Shown here piece by piece: positions 1-12,074 of a stretch of DNA of 64,000 nt. Location: assembly GCA_963854835.1 (NCBI GenBank), contig OY978526.1:35254501-35318500 (forward strand). The letters are read 5' to 3'. The stretch is from Megamerina dolium (taxonomy: Eukaryota > Arthropoda > Insecta > Diptera > Megamerinidae). Every line of letters begins with the position of its first letter. The first letter of the stretch is position 1. The notes beneath the pieces are model-generated. The model saw only the letters and a list, made by a program, of their open reading frames with translations. It ran no database searches and was not told the origin of the DNA. Both the position numbers and the translations under genes were made by a program.

Positions 1-1899
1 TCTCCGACACTAATAAGTTTCTTCAGGATGTATGCTTCGTTTTCATTTCTTCCCATCTTAACACATGACTAAGCTTGAGGTAGTGTTAGTTGCATACCTA
101 CCTATCCATACGGACGCACTCCATGAGCATAAGAAAAGCTTAGTGAAAAAAAAAACCATATCGAAAGAAAATGAAATACTTCAAGCTGACATATCATTTA
201 TAAAATTGTTCATGTAAATTGAAGCGTTGTAGTCTGGAGGATCACTTCATTCAGCATCAGAACCGAAATACAAAAGAACTTTAGCAGCAGAATGAAGAAA
301 GAGGCATCGTATCTTATAAGTACACTGTTTCTGTCACTGCTTTTCATCTCTAAAAGATGCATAGCAACCTGGAAGAAAAAAAATTGTAACCAATCTGTCA
401 TATGCTTGCACAGCAACGACATTCACATACACACACACTTACTGCACACATACCACACTTAAGCGGATACACCAGAAATCAACGATTTGCGACATTTTGC
501 AAAATTTTATACCATTTTTTAATAAAATCTTTTTCTTTCTGATTTCTTTGATGGGCGCTCTTGCACATTCTCATCATATTATTATTGTCCTTGTTGTTGT
601 TGCTCATGTCGCTGACGTAATTTAAATTGTCGCATTTACCACATTTGTTATATGGGATTGCGTACGTCCTTGCGCGTTCCTATTGTGGAATGCATACATA
701 CTTATATACAATTACATGCGTTGTGGTTGTGTGTATTTGTATATGCGACATTTTATCTGTGTCAGTGATTTGGATTATTTCACAGGTGAACAAATCGGTT
801 TTGTGCCACTTTAGAAATTGTTCCCTTGGGTGTCTCAAATTTCCTTATGATTAATGAAGTTTGTTCTCTTTAGCAAAAAGTATGATGTATGATAGAAATG
901 AGCGGGAAAAAAATTGAAAAAGAAAAGGTAACACAAATAGAATTGGCCTATTTTTATGAAAAATTAGCATTCTTAAGTAAATTTAAATCAATTTAAATGT
1001 TTTCTTTTGTTAGCTATTTATTTGTGAATATATCAGTCTTACTTGTGGTTGGTTGAGATGGTTAAGTTGGTGTTTGTGTGATATCAGTACAATTAAAAGG
1101 CTCAATATTCAGCAAAGATATTAATAGGTTTCTTTTCAATTGCTCTTGCTCGTGTATTGCGCTTCGTGAAGGATATTTTTGGAATGTAATCAAACAATTT
1201 TATATGATAAATCTTTATTTTTTGTTATATAATCTCAAAAGAGGCAAGGTAGTATCAATTAATTTTTATGTAACTTATTTATACCTAAATATCACCTACT
1301 CATCATTACGCTGCCTGCAAGAAAAATAAAATCATCATCATCATGAATTCATACAATTGATGTACATTCAGGTCATACAGGGAGTTACAGTCTTTCATTA
1401 TCATTTACATTCATGTACGAGTACATTTCTATGTGTAGTCATGTTTGCAATAAAATCGAATAGCGCTTAATTATAGGCCACTTTAGAGAAAACACTGTCA
1501 TCATGCGAATACATACACATACAAATTCATATTCGTATTCGCATCAATAACAACTACAACAACGATAATAATCAAGTACAAGCACTTAAATCCCATAACA
1601 GTGGTAACAGCAACACTAACAACAACAACATCGAAGCATCATCAATTGGCTAAAGCAACAAGGGCCTTACAATTATTCAGTACAATGTCAATTGCACAAA
1701 CACATGTGTCTATCTACATACATTTACTTTGGCCTTCGACATTTGTAAACAGTAGTAGCAGCAGCAGCAACAGCAATGACAACAACAACAACAACAGTCA
1801 AATACCAATGTTCGTTAACCTAAATTCCAAATTCGGCACTAAAATGCTATGCTTAAACGTATATGTATATGTACCTCTTTAATTACATTCAAAGTGGCG

Positions 1900-1926
1900 T
1901 CGCATCGCATCGCATCGCATCGTATC
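1900..1926. repeat. Pentanucleotide microsatellite (CATCG)n
   Basis: About five consecutive GCATC/CATCG units, the last one with a single change (GTATC). Seen directly in the sequence. Confidence 0.85.
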
Positions 1927-3335
1927 GAACTTTAGCCAATTAGAGCCTGACATGTCAACAACAACCGCACTCGACATGAAATCTACTCTTACACAAAAAA
2001 CAAACAAACAAAAAATGTAAATAGTCACAAGCTATACGTATAGTATGCAACTTAAACTTGAATACACAAAACTGTTCACCCACACCTGTATGTCCATGCC
2101 AAAAATATACCCACATACATACACACTCATGATTTTGTATTCTCGTGTGTGTCTGTGTGTCAATTTTCAATTAAAACCTGTTGGGAAAAAAAATTTGAAA
2201 AATAAAAATAACTACTAAAGGACACAGTAATCGCATTTATCTATGCAGGTATGAAGGTAGGTAGGTATTGCGATTTTAAATTCTACTACCAAGCATCTAC
2301 ACCATCGATGTCACATTAAATGCTTGTCACTCTACAGTGATATGCGTTTTCCTGTCGTCATTGAATTAGCAAAGAAATTCTTTTTGCTTGCTTCTATGTA
2401 ACGCAAAATCCCAAAAATTTTGCAAATCACTAAAATGATATGACAAAATCAATGAATATTGTATATATTAACTGAATGCACATCTGTCGTCTACCTTTTG
2501 AAATTCGTGATTGTTTAATGATTTCAAATGCTAAGCACATTACCAGAGAAATACTGTTGTGTATTGCAAATATTATATATACATTGTGTCGCTTTTGTGA
2601 CTACGACAACAACTTGCAAATACATTTTTGATTAGTGATGACAACAGATGAGGCCTTACAAAAATATGTAGGTAAAATTGATCAACTAACATATCCCATC
2701 ATAGCATTTAATTGCCAGAGAAATTTTATATTTTACTCATATTAAAGTTGGAATATATTTTACAAAAAGAGGGAGTCTTTTCGTTTTCATTGTGTTTGTA
2801 GCCTTTACAAAAGTACTTCATCCCTCCAACGATACTTAACGTCTGGCTTCACAATTCTTTAGCAACTTCCAAAGTAATTTAACGGACTATTCTGAGAGCC
2901 TTTTTTATTCTGAGAGCCTTTTACTGTCCGCAAGATGCTCTCAACATGCTTACAATAGAGGCGAAATATTATTAAAAATATGTTCTTCACGATCCCTAAA
3001 TATGCTCATTTTCTACAATCTATTTAAGTTTATATGAAAATTGGATCCAACTTGGGGTCTGTGTGTGGTAAATTAAATTAAAATTTTTTTATAATATCTC
3101 GTGCTACAACTCATCAAAAATTTAACTAAAACCAATGAAAGTAATGCCTATATAGAGATAGTGATGGAAAAATGTACAAGAATTTCCGTTCATAATGACA
3201 AAAATATTTAACCGACTCAATCCAAAAAGCTTATTGAACAATTTAATGGCTTCACATAATTTAGGTACCAATTCCGTTTAATTTCGCTACTCATCGACAA
3301 CACTATGCCACAATTTGAAAGTCATTGTCTCGGGC

Positions 3336-3453
3336 GTGAACCAAACCTGTCTCAAAAGATAGCATTTCACTTCAGTAACAAAAGCCCTTTATTAGGTATT
3401 AAGGTTTTTATTATTAAATTCAAATGCTATTAATTGTGACTGGTTTGGTTCAC
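3336..3453. repeat. Imperfect inverted repeat (foldback)
   Basis: GTGAACCAAACC at 3336 pairs perfectly with GGTTTGGTTCAC ending at 3453. The arms stay alignable for roughly 30 bases, including a shared ATAGCATTT block. The loop is AT-rich. The size (118 bp) fits a solo MITE or foldback remnant; no target duplication is evident. Confidence 0.7.
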
Positions 3454-4096
3454 CCCAGAGAAAGTGTGCTTAACTGTGTAATTTCAAAGATGAGAAATGG
3501 CAATTTTAGTTGGACTCCACGAACTACGAGCTTTATTGAACTACTTTTTGTGGATCTATGTGAATTTTTTTAATTAAATTTTTTTTGTTTTTCACAAATG
3601 ACTTCCTAACCTCAAATTTTCATATTAATTTTCAAAATAAATTTGATATGTAATTGAATGTTGAAATTTAACATTGACATTGTGATGTCTTCACAATGGC
3701 CATGTAGCATTTTTGTTCCATTCATATTACTTTTGTGGTAATTTTACATTTAACTCTATTCTAGCTAAGCTCTTCATAAAAAATTATCAACATACGACTT
3801 CTCTCCCTCTGTCTAGACACTTCCACATAATAAGGCCTAATGCTTCTTAGTAATTTCCCATACAATACTAATAATAATAATTAGTTGTTGCTGTTATTTT
3901 TCTTTGTTGAAAACAACATTGTAAACGTTACAGCGCATAAAATCATTGACTTAATATATCATTTTGAATTTATTTTCGTCTTCTTCAAGTCGCAGCATTT
4001 CCATCATATAGGCATAGGGGCACCTCCTTATAATAATATACATAGATGACAATTGAATTTCCATTTTATAATTATCAATCTCCAATTAAAAATGTA

Positions 4097-7000
4097 TTTT
4101 TTTTTTTTTTTTTTTTTTTAGCTTATTTTTTTTATTGAATCTTTCTTAAATACTTAGAAACTAACAATAAGTATTCAAATCTTACAAACTAAATAAAACT
4201 ATGTGATATCCCCTACGTTCCATCACAATTTGGTGAGTCGCGAGATGTAGCAATTTTACAGCATATTCAGTGTGTCTTTTCTTTTTAATCGACGATGCCC
4301 CTTGCTCAGCAACAATTGCCTAGCAAGAGGATTCGGATGATTGTGTAATTTTTGAATGTAGCTTCTGCAGTACATTGCAACTTCCTCAGAAATTGTGGAT
4401 ACATTTAAATCTCGATGGATGTTAACGTTCCTCATATACCAAGGCGCGTTTACAATAATTCGCAGACACTTGGATTGTATTCGCTGCAATTTTTCGATAT
4501 TAGAGGGAGATGCGGTGCCCCAAAACTGAATACCATAAGTCCAGATTGGTTTCAGGATTGCTTTATATAATAGCACTTTGTATTCAAGATTCAACTTTGA
4601 TCTTTTGTGTAACAGCCACCATAACTGATTCATTTTAAGCTTGATCTGAGTTTTCTTTGCCTCTATGTGATTTTTCCATGTCAGCCTTCTGTCGAGGTGA
4701 ATACCCAAGTACTTTGTTGAGGAACATTGTGGAACTGATTGGCCATTAATTTTAAGTGGGGGACATGTATCTAGCCTTAGCGTGAAGGTTACATGTACGC
4801 TCTTTGATTCATTGACTTTTATACGCCATTTTGCTAGCCAGATTTCGAGAGAATCGACATGAGTCTGCAGGAGTTTAGTAGCTTCTATGGGGTTAGAGCG
4901 AGAGCACAATATTGCCGTATCATCAGCAAAGGTCGATATGAATGTATAGTTATTGTTGGGCATATCTGAAGTGTATAAGAGATACAGTAAGGGACCCAAA
5001 ACGCTTCCTTGAGGAACGCCAGCGTGAATATCCAATGGATTTGTTGTGTAATCCTTGTGATGTACGAGAAATTGTCTTTTCGTGAGGTAGCTACTAAGCA
5101 ATGAGGAGACATTTGCAGGCAGTAATAGTTTGAGTTTGTAAATAAGGCCATCGTGCCATACTTTATCGAAAGCTTGAGTGATATCAAGAAAGACAGCTGA
5201 GCAATACTTTTTTTCTTCAAAAGTGTTCCTTATCAGAGTTACAATGCGGTGGACTTGTTCTATTGTGCCGTGCTGTTTTCTAAATCCAAACTGATGTTGA
5301 GGAATCAGTTGGTTGAGATTAATAAATGGAGTTATATTCATGACAAGTAGCTTTTCGAATACTTTAGAAAGTAGAGGCAGGAGGCTGATAGGTCTGTACG
5401 ATGCAACTTTTGTAGGGTCTTTTCCTGGTTTTGCTATCATAATAATTTTTGAAGTTTTCCAGCATTTGGGATAGTGTTTAATACGAAGGATAGCATTGAA
5501 AATGTGCATCAGATGAATTACTGAAGCCGGAGGTAGCTCTTTTATCATTTTACCGGTAATTTTATCTGGACCAGGTGATTTTTTTGGGTTTAAATCTTTA
5601 TAAATTGCTTTGAATATGTCCTTTTTTTTAATTTTGAGCGTTATTGAGCAAGGTTGAGAAGTTAATTTTGGTAATGAGGACTGTGAAGAAGGTGGATTGG
5701 GTGTAAACACACTTTTTAGGTGGTTTGCAAAAGCCAAACCCTTCTCACAGTTGCTTCTAGCCCAATTACCGTCACTCAAACGGATGGGGGAATCAGTGAG
5801 AATTGGCCGATTTGATTTTTTTGCTGATTTCCACAAAGAGTAGTCTGACGCTTCACCAGGTGTTAATTTCGCTATGTGCTCTTCTAACTCTTTGTTGTTT
5901 TTATTTTTCAAGGCTTGCTTTAACTTTCGAGTGCAGTGCTGTAGCTGTGTTTTCAGATTCGGTGATCTGAATTCTTGCCATTGTCTTCGGAGTCTTCTTT
6001 TCTGTCTTACTAGCAATTCAATGTCTGCTGGTGTGTATTGGCTATATTTTGATTGCTTGCATACCTTAGTGCAGGTGGCTGAGCTGAGAGCTAATGAGAG
6101 TAGCTGGTTGAATTTTTCGAGTGCTGAGTCTACATCGTGTCCATTTCTTAATACAGTACTTAGAGGAAGATGGGAATTTATATATTTCTTGAATTTTAAC
6201 CAGTCTATTTTCTTTCTAACGCAATTGCCTTGGGGGCTTGGTGATTTTATAGATATTACCGTGGGTGAGTGGTCAGATGATAGATCATAATTACACTCTG
6301 TGGAGATATTTTCCATCTGCAAACCTTTGGCGACTCCAAAGTCTATGAGATCGGGTATTTTCCTCTTGTCCGTCGGCCAATATGTCGGTTGACCATTCGA
6401 AATAACATCGTAGCCATGGTTAGTGATGATTGAACATAGTCTTCTGCCTTTTGGAGTTATTAAGCGGGAGCCCCAGTGAGTGTGTTTGGCGTTGAAATCG
6501 CCAGCAACCAAGAATTTGCTACCAAGAGTTGAGAAAAATTCTTTATATTGCTGTTCGGTAATACTGTATCTTGGGGGACAGTATATCGCAGATATTACTA
6601 GCTTAGAGATGTATTCTTCCAGACATATAGATGTTGCTTGCAAGTAGACGCTACTGAAATCTTCGAGAACATGATGTTTTATTCTGCTTTTTATCAATAT
6701 GGCAGTTCCACCGCGTGCCTTACCATGCGGATGGTTTGTAGTGTACAGTTTGTAATATGGTATTTGGTAGCAATTTTTGTCAGTGAAATGGGTCTCAGAT
6801 ATCATCATTATGTCGATTTGGCTGGATTCAAGGAATTGAATTAGCTCCAAACGGTGCTGGCTTAAGCCGTTGGCGTTCCAGTGGCATATCTTGAGACAAC
6901 TCATGGTCTGGATAGCAATGTTTGGAGTAACATCGATTGATTTTTCATCATTTCTTGCATCATTGTTTGCATTGAGTTCATGAATTGGTTCATATTCTGA

Positions 7001-8005
7001 ATTAATGTTTGAAGCAAATGTTCAAGAGTACTTGGCTGTTGGGTTGGCAGTGAGTGTTTCTGCTCATTATTTACGTTACTTTGTTGGTGTAGGTTTTGTT
7101 TTAACACGCTAGCGTATGAATTGGTTTGATTCTTGTTTGGGATTGCAGAGAAGAATTGTGTTGCATCAATATTTTGTCTCTTACTTGAGTTGGCTATCTG
7201 AGTTTGCTCAACTGGTTTTAGAGGTTGATTGTTAGCGGAGAAATTTAGCTTTAGGGTTGCATATACTGGGCAACCTCTATAATTTGCAGTGTGATTACCT
7301 CCACAATTGCTGCATTTTTTCATGCTAGCATCGTCTTTAGATTTTGGGCATATGTTTGATTTATGGAGATCTCCACAAATCACACAAACAGCTGGCAGGG
7401 TACAATATGTCTTAGTATGTCCATATTCTTGGCAGTTGCTGCACTGAGGAGGTCCAGTTCTCTTATGGGGTTCTTCGATTGTGATTTTGCGATGCAATAA
7501 ATATCGAATTTTATATATGGGGTGTACCTCACCTTTTTTTAGGGGTTTTGTTTCAGGCTGAAGCTCAATACGATATAACGGTTGAGGTATATTGCTCTTG
7601 TTGAGAATGTTGAATACTGTTTTGGCTTGAAACCCTTCTTCCTGAAGGGCAAGTTTGATTTCGTTAATATCAACGTTGGGTTCGACGCCTTTGAGTACAA
7701 CGATTAAGCCCTTACTACTTTTTAGCTGATATGTGTAGTAATTCTTTTTTACAGCATCAAATTCCGCTATTACTTTGCGATAATGAGTTTCGCTGTAGAT
7801 TTGCACTTTGGTTTCCTCAATTTGGCCTTTGCGAATAGGAACAACATGGAAATTCTTTGGTCCTATAAGACTTGTAATTCTAGAAATCAACTTATCTGAG
7901 TTGCGTTCTCTCAAGAAAATGGGTGGGGGTTTGAAATTTTTCTTGGAGATAATATTTTCGTCACTTTCATCACCTGAAAGCAGAGCGTATCTATTTTCCG
8001 AAAAT
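4097..8005 (-). mobile_element. Jockey-clade non-LTR retrotransposon
   Basis: A minus-strand LINE with a Gag-like ORF1, an endonuclease/reverse transcriptase ORF2, a short 3' UTR and a poly(A) tail, seen as the T run at 4097-4119 on the plus strand. The 5' limit is inferred near 8000, because beyond that point the ORF1 frame runs into AT-rich, hydrophobic sequence unlike a jockey ORF1 start. The copy is therefore probably 5'-truncated. A weak possible target duplication is the similar A/T-rich words beside the tail (near 4086-4097) and near 7997-8010. A truncated relative of about 98% identity by eye lies at 14,554-15,820, so the family was active recently. Confidence 0.9.
4256..6904 (-). CDS. 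Jockey-type ORF2: AP endonuclease plus reverse transcriptase
   Basis: An 882-residue uninterrupted frame. The N-terminal APE-type endonuclease shows WNANGL near residue 9, an SETHF motif, GDFNAKHTHW near 133 and SSDHSP near 208. These carry the catalytic Asn, Glu, Asp and His expected of the family. The reverse transcriptase domain follows, with SPGPDKI near 440, GVPQGSVLGPLLYLLY, and the catalytic FADD near residue 659. The tail contains APWYMRN...IHRDL, typical of jockey-type elements. Start choice: the ATG overlaps the ORF1 stop as ATGA (6901-6904), the arrangement used for coupled termination-reinitiation. The protein would nick target DNA and prime cDNA synthesis on it. No stop or frameshift is present, so the enzyme could be active. 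It is not a host gene. Confidence 0.93.
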   Translation of the reverse strand: MSCLKICHWNANGLSQHRLELIQFLESSQIDIMMISETHFTDKNCYQIPYYKLYTTNHPHGKARGGTAILIKSRIKHHVLEDFSSVYLQATSICLEEYISKLVISAIYCPPRYSITEQQYKEFFSTLGSKFLVAGDFNAKHTHWGSRLITPKGRRLCSIITNHGYDVISNGQPTYWPTDKRKIPDLIDFGVAKGLQMENISTECNYDLSSDHSPTVISIKSPSPQGNCVRKKIDWLKFKKYINSHLPLSTVLRNGHDVDSALEKFNQLLSLALSSATCTKVCKQSKYSQYTPADIELLVRQKRRLRRQWQEFRSPNLKTQLQHCTRKLKQALKNKNNKELEEHIAKLTPGEASDYSLWKSAKKSNRPILTDSPIRLSDGNWARSNCEKGLAFANHLKSVFTPNPPSSQSSLPKLTSQPCSITLKIKKKDIFKAIYKDLNPKKSPGPDKITGKMIKELPPASVIHLMHIFNAILRIKHYPKCWKTSKIIMIAKPGKDPTKVASYRPISLLPLLSKVFEKLLVMNITPFINLNQLIPQHQFGFRKQHGTIEQVHRIVTLIRNTFEEKKYCSAVFLDITQAFDKVWHDGLIYKLKLLLPANVSSLLSSYLTKRQFLVHHKDYTTNPLDIHAGVPQGSVLGPLLYLLYTSDMPNNNYTFISTFADDTAILCSRSNPIEATKLLQTHVDSLEIWLAKWRIKVNESKSVHVTFTLRLDTCPPLKINGQSVPQCSSTKYLGIHLDRRLTWKNHIEAKKTQIKLKMNQLWWLLHKRSKLNLEYKVLLYKAILKPIWTYGIQFWGTASPSNIEKLQRIQSKCLRIIVNAPWYMRNVNIHRDLNVSTISEEVAMYCRSYIQKLHNHPNPLARQLLLSKGHRRLKRKDTLNML

Positions 8006-8061
8006 TGTATTGTGAAAATATATATTATGCATTTTATAGATACAAACGCGAGTACTTTCAA
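6901..8061 (-). CDS. Jockey-type ORF1: Gag-like zinc-knuckle RNA-binding protein
   Basis: A 386-residue frame ending in the ATGA overlap with ORF2. The middle part resembles the jockey ORF1 RNA-binding region. Three CCHC-like knuckles follow at roughly residues 207-265 (CSNCQEYGHTKTYC, CVICGDLHKSNIC, CSNCGGNHTANYRGC). The C-terminus is rich in Gln, Met and Asn (QTLIQNMNQFMNSMQTMMQ). The protein packages element RNA. The first about 20 residues are hydrophobic and AT-codon driven, and the family-like part starts at NRYALLSGDESDEN. The given ATG may therefore lie in flanking DNA of a 5'-truncated copy, and the true start may be missing. Confidence 0.85.
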   Translation of the reverse strand: MKVLAFVSIKCIIYIFTIQFSENRYALLSGDESDENIISKKNFKPPPIFLRERNSDKLISRITSLIGPKNFHVVPIRKGQIEETKVQIYSETHYRKVIAEFDAVKKNYYTYQLKSSKGLIVVLKGVEPNVDINEIKLALQEEGFQAKTVFNILNKSNIPQPLYRIELQPETKPLKKGEVHPIYKIRYLLHRKITIEEPHKRTGPPQCSNCQEYGHTKTYCTLPAVCVICGDLHKSNICPKSKDDASMKKCSNCGGNHTANYRGCPVYATLKLNFSANNQPLKPVEQTQIANSSKRQNIDATQFFSAIPNKNQTNSYASVLKQNLHQQSNVNNEQKHSLPTQQPSTLEHLLQTLIQNMNQFMNSMQTMMQEMMKNQSMLLQTLLSRP

Positions 8062-11000
8062 ACAAAGCTATTATAACTTAATACAATAAGTACAATGAAC
8101 CTTTAATAGCTTTTTCTATGAACTTGACTTGTCATAATTTGCTGTATTTTCAGTTGATAATGATTACATGAACGAACGACTGAATGAATGTCAATTTCAG
8201 TACCTATGTATAGGAAAAAAAAAGTCATAAATGAGATATACGATATGTACTTGTACTTGTACTATAAATAAATTTATTAACGATTCCCAATTCTATATAT
8301 GTACTCGTACAATTTTATTTCGATATTGCAAATTGAAGACAGATTTATATTTGAGATCCCACCTCACTGGCAATATCTGTATTAATATTCCGTTATTATT
8401 GTTGTTGTTGCAGTTGTTGTTATTGTTATTGAAGCAATAATTCCCTAAATTTCGACGCTATCAAAAGCTATTGATTCGCCAAGTATCAATAAAGTGAATT
8501 TCATACAATAACAAAGAATCGCACGATATTGTTGTTCATTTTGGGCGAAATTATATAAGCTTCCTCCCTATATGCAATATATCTACTGTCAAAAATCCCA
8601 TGAGTATGATTGTTGTATGTATGTACATATTTTTGACATCATTTTTCTTCATTTTCATCCATGTTTCTTTAAAATTTTTGTGTGTGGGTGTCTGTGTGTG
8701 TGTCTGTATGTATGTATGAAAAGTAAAGAGACAACTTCAACAATAACAACAACAGCAAGAACAACAAATTATAACAACATGTCATAATGGCACAAAGGGA
8801 AAAAGATTGTTGGTATGTTCATGTCAACGTAGTTCGGTTGTGGCTATACTACTTACGAGGGTAATGGTAGCTAGCGCGATGTGTCACTCTTACTATATAC
8901 TCCCAATACGTATAATATAGGCTGATTGGTATGTGTTGTCATACAAAAAGTAAATGAGAAAGAAGAATAAGTTCAAATTAGATGAGAAATTATGATAAAG
9001 TACGAAACGATATGAACTGAGATGAGCGTGTGGAAGGAGTAGAAGAAACAGTTTTGATGGAGCAACAGAAGAAAATGGTTTGCTGAAATTAACACTCAGT
9101 ATATAAAATCAAAAACACTGATAAGCTTAACGAAAAATACATACAAGCAGACATACATATGCTTAATATTATCGCACACACACACACACACACACACTCT
9201 TCCATACGTTGAGGTACGAGATGATGTTAAAAATATGAAATTCTCATAAAAAATTCCATCTATTTACAAAGAACTCCTTATGCTTAAGAAAATGTCTGAA
9301 AATGCAACAACAACAACAGTGAAGTAGATAAAGAAGAAGAGAACCAAATGAAAAGCTGAATGTCAAGTTTGGAACGCCTATTAAGACTGTCATAGAAATA
9401 AAAAGTAATTTTGATTTATTAAACGATTGTATACATTCTCACACTCAATTTCTTCTTTGAGTGCGTATATATGTGTGTGTGTGTGTGTGTTTATTTTTGT
9501 GTGTGTGTACGATTATAAGTCTTTGGTATGTTTGGCTTCTTTTAAGTACATCGCTTTCAAATCCTTCGAAAATTTTTTCGGTTTTTCTATTTCTTGTGTT
9601 GCTTCTATGTATTATTGTTGTTTTTGTTGTTCTTTATTCTTTTGATTTTTTGAATCATTTTGCCACTTTTTGTTGCTGTCACTTTTCTCATCGTTGTCAT
9701 TGCCTGTTGTCGTCTAGTGCTCATCTCGCCCATTGTACGTATTGTAAGTGTCAGTTTGCCTTCATGTCATTTCATATGCGTATATATATATGTGTGTGTA
9801 TGTGTGCGTATTCTTAGACTAAGAGATAAACATTTTCCTTTAGCTGTACTATATTCCTCCTAACAGCAAGTGAAGAAGCTAAGCTAAACCTTTTGCTATT
9901 TAGACAGATTCTTCGTATTCTTTATCATCAACTTGTTCTCTTTTATATTTGGCTTTTACACACACAAAAAAAATGTTTATTTCTTTTGTTCATAGTCTTA
10001 CTTGTTTATTTGTCATAAAGTTAAGCGTACACCCACACACACGGAATTATACAAATGAATACATACGCAGATATAAGTACATAAATACATTTACGTAGAT
10101 GGCGCAAAGAATCCGTACTCTAGGCAAATTTTGGTTAGCTTCTTATAACCAACCTCCAATCCTACGTCCAATAATATACATAGATTCTATATGTGTAATA
10201 GGTACGCTATAACATCATCACTATAAACAACAGCAACATAATGATGATGATCATCATCATCATCATTGCTCTTATTATCTCAGGCCCCAACTCTCTCTCT
10301 CTCTCTCTCTCCCTCTCCCTCTATATCTCTCTCTATCCATTATTTGCTTTATCTTCTTGTTTCATTGGTTGTTTTTATTAAAAGTTATCTTATTTTATGA
10401 CGACTCGCATGTACATTTTGTGTAGTTGGGTATGTATATGTGTGTGTATATGTTGCGCACTCTATGCCATGCCACATTTATGCCATGCCATCTTTTCATT
10501 TTAATATACCCAATGGATTTTGGTGGGATTTGATGTGCTTGCTCTAGATTTCTTATGTCTGATAGCGACATATTTTAAATTGTCAAATCTACTCCTTCCT
10601 CCATCATCCTCCTTCTATTGCTGTTGTTGCTACATATTTTTGTTGGCTTCCTTTGTTGCCGAATTGGTTATTCTTTGTGTTTTTATTGAGCATATTTGTT
10701 TTATTTGTATTCATTTGTAATTTATAAATTTATATTTCGATTTTTGTACTCTACCATACTGCATTTAGGCTTTTACTCGTTTAATTCGTTTAAATAATTT
10801 ATTGTTATTCATCTTTCTATATATCGTACATACAGACATACATCCATTCCACTTACTAGCTAAATATGTACAAATATATTTCGATGGTAATAAAATGTTT
10901 CTTTATTAAATTGAATTTGTGTTTTATTGAAGCATTCACAGAATTGGTAATCTATTGACTTATTAGCTTACAATAAGTACATGATTGAGTATTCAACTTG

Positions 11001-11838
11001 AGTTAAAATATTAACGATTCAATTTGAATGCCACATTCATATTTCTACTGCCCCAATACTTATTTATTGCCATCACTTAAGAATGTAAAATTATTCATAA
11101 ATATGTCAAATTTTGAAGCATTTAGATATATGTAAACTGAGCTGATCATCAGACTTTAATCACTTCAGCTATATTGTATAAAGTAGATTTATCTGAATAC
11201 CATCGTAACAAACAGCAAATCTGGTTTTTGATGTTTCTTGTCCGATTTGGAACACTTAGAAATCGAAAGTTTGAAATATTTTCCGTTCAGTTATTTGAAT
11301 TTGTTGATTCAATAGTCTGTGGTAATTTATATATCAAATTTCTTCAAATGGAACAACATAATCTATTGTTTGAAGACATGCTAGAATGGGTCAATTTGTA
11401 CCGCACATTTTTAGGATGCGTGATACATGTGCTGAGGCGTAATTAAAAAAAAAACAGAAGCAAAGTTGATTCATAATGGTATAGCTTCTTCGTGCGATTT
11501 TTTTCCATATTCGACAAACTTGTGAGTTACCTTGAGAATGCTCAAACAGCGATTAATCAATATTTCTTAGGTGTTGTTATTCATTTGTGAGAGGGAATTC
11601 ACAAAGAAAACAAATATTTGTGAAGAACAATTTGCCATATCAAAAAGCCATTAATGAATCCAAATCATTAGAACATCCAGAAGAATTTGATCCTAGTGAT
11701 TTTTCCCTGTTCCTTAAAGTTACAATATTTTATCTCGATTGAAGACAAAGTATTTTTTTTATAATTATTATTTATTGCAATCTGTTGCACTTAAGATTCG
11801 CAATAGATATATAACTCAAACTTTTGTTTGGGATTTGC
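8062..11838. other. AT-rich non-coding DNA with microsatellites
   Basis: No coding exon recognised. Visible simple repeats are (CA)n at about 9175-9198, (TG)n at 9472-9490, an ATC/TCA run at 10,240-10,267 and a CT run at 10,290-10,338. The hydrophobic plus-strand frames near 9.4-9.9 kb arise from T/TG-rich sequence and look like chance. Confidence 0.6.
10290..10338. repeat. CT-rich microsatellite
   Basis: A (CT)n run followed by CCCTCT interruptions, visible directly. GAGA-type sequence of this kind can bind GAGA factor in flies, but nothing here shows that it does. Confidence 0.8.
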
Positions 11839-12010
11839 GGTGCCGTAGCTCAGTGGTTAGTGAGTTGACGTTCTGATCTGTAGGTCGTGGGTTCAATCCC
11901 CGACTGAAGCATAAAACAATTTAATATCGAAAATATTTTTCTTTCGAACGGTACCCATCTGTTGGCAAGAATTGGCAATTTTGCCGGCAGTAACAATTTG
12001 CCAAAAATTC
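11839..12010 (+). mobile_element. tRNA-derived SINE (5' tRNA-like head plus body)
   Basis: An A-box-like TAGCTCAGTGG at 11,846-11,856 and a B-box-like GGTTCAATCC at 11,890-11,899 form an RNA polymerase III type internal promoter. The flanks do not pair as an acceptor stem and the anticodon arm does not fold, so this is not a functional tRNA. Downstream sequence (CTTTCGAACGGTACCC, GGCAAGAATTGGCAATTTTG) has a weaker counterpart after the similar head at 18,112, which supports a SINE family. Confidence 0.6.
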
Positions 12011-12074
12011 TTCTTAAAAGAGCTCTTTAACGAAACTATCGGCTAATATAAGTATCGGAATCGGCTAATATAAG

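Larger units (their letters stand above)
1..4096. other. AT-rich non-coding DNA
   Basis: No convincing coding exon was found on either strand. Open frames here are short and rich in codons expected from simple repeats. The stretch contains CA/TG runs, CAA/CAG-type trinucleotide runs around 1590-1800, a CATCG pentanucleotide run at about 1900-1926 and one foldback at 3336-3453. It may be intergenic or the intron of a gene outside the window. Confidence 0.6.

Noticed and set aside
9427..9863. Hydrophobic plus-strand frames as a membrane protein
   Set aside because: Arise from T/TG-rich microsatellite sequence in several overlapping frames.
11839..11911. tRNA gene
   Set aside because: A and B boxes are present, but there is no acceptor pairing and no foldable anticodon arm; treated as a SINE head.
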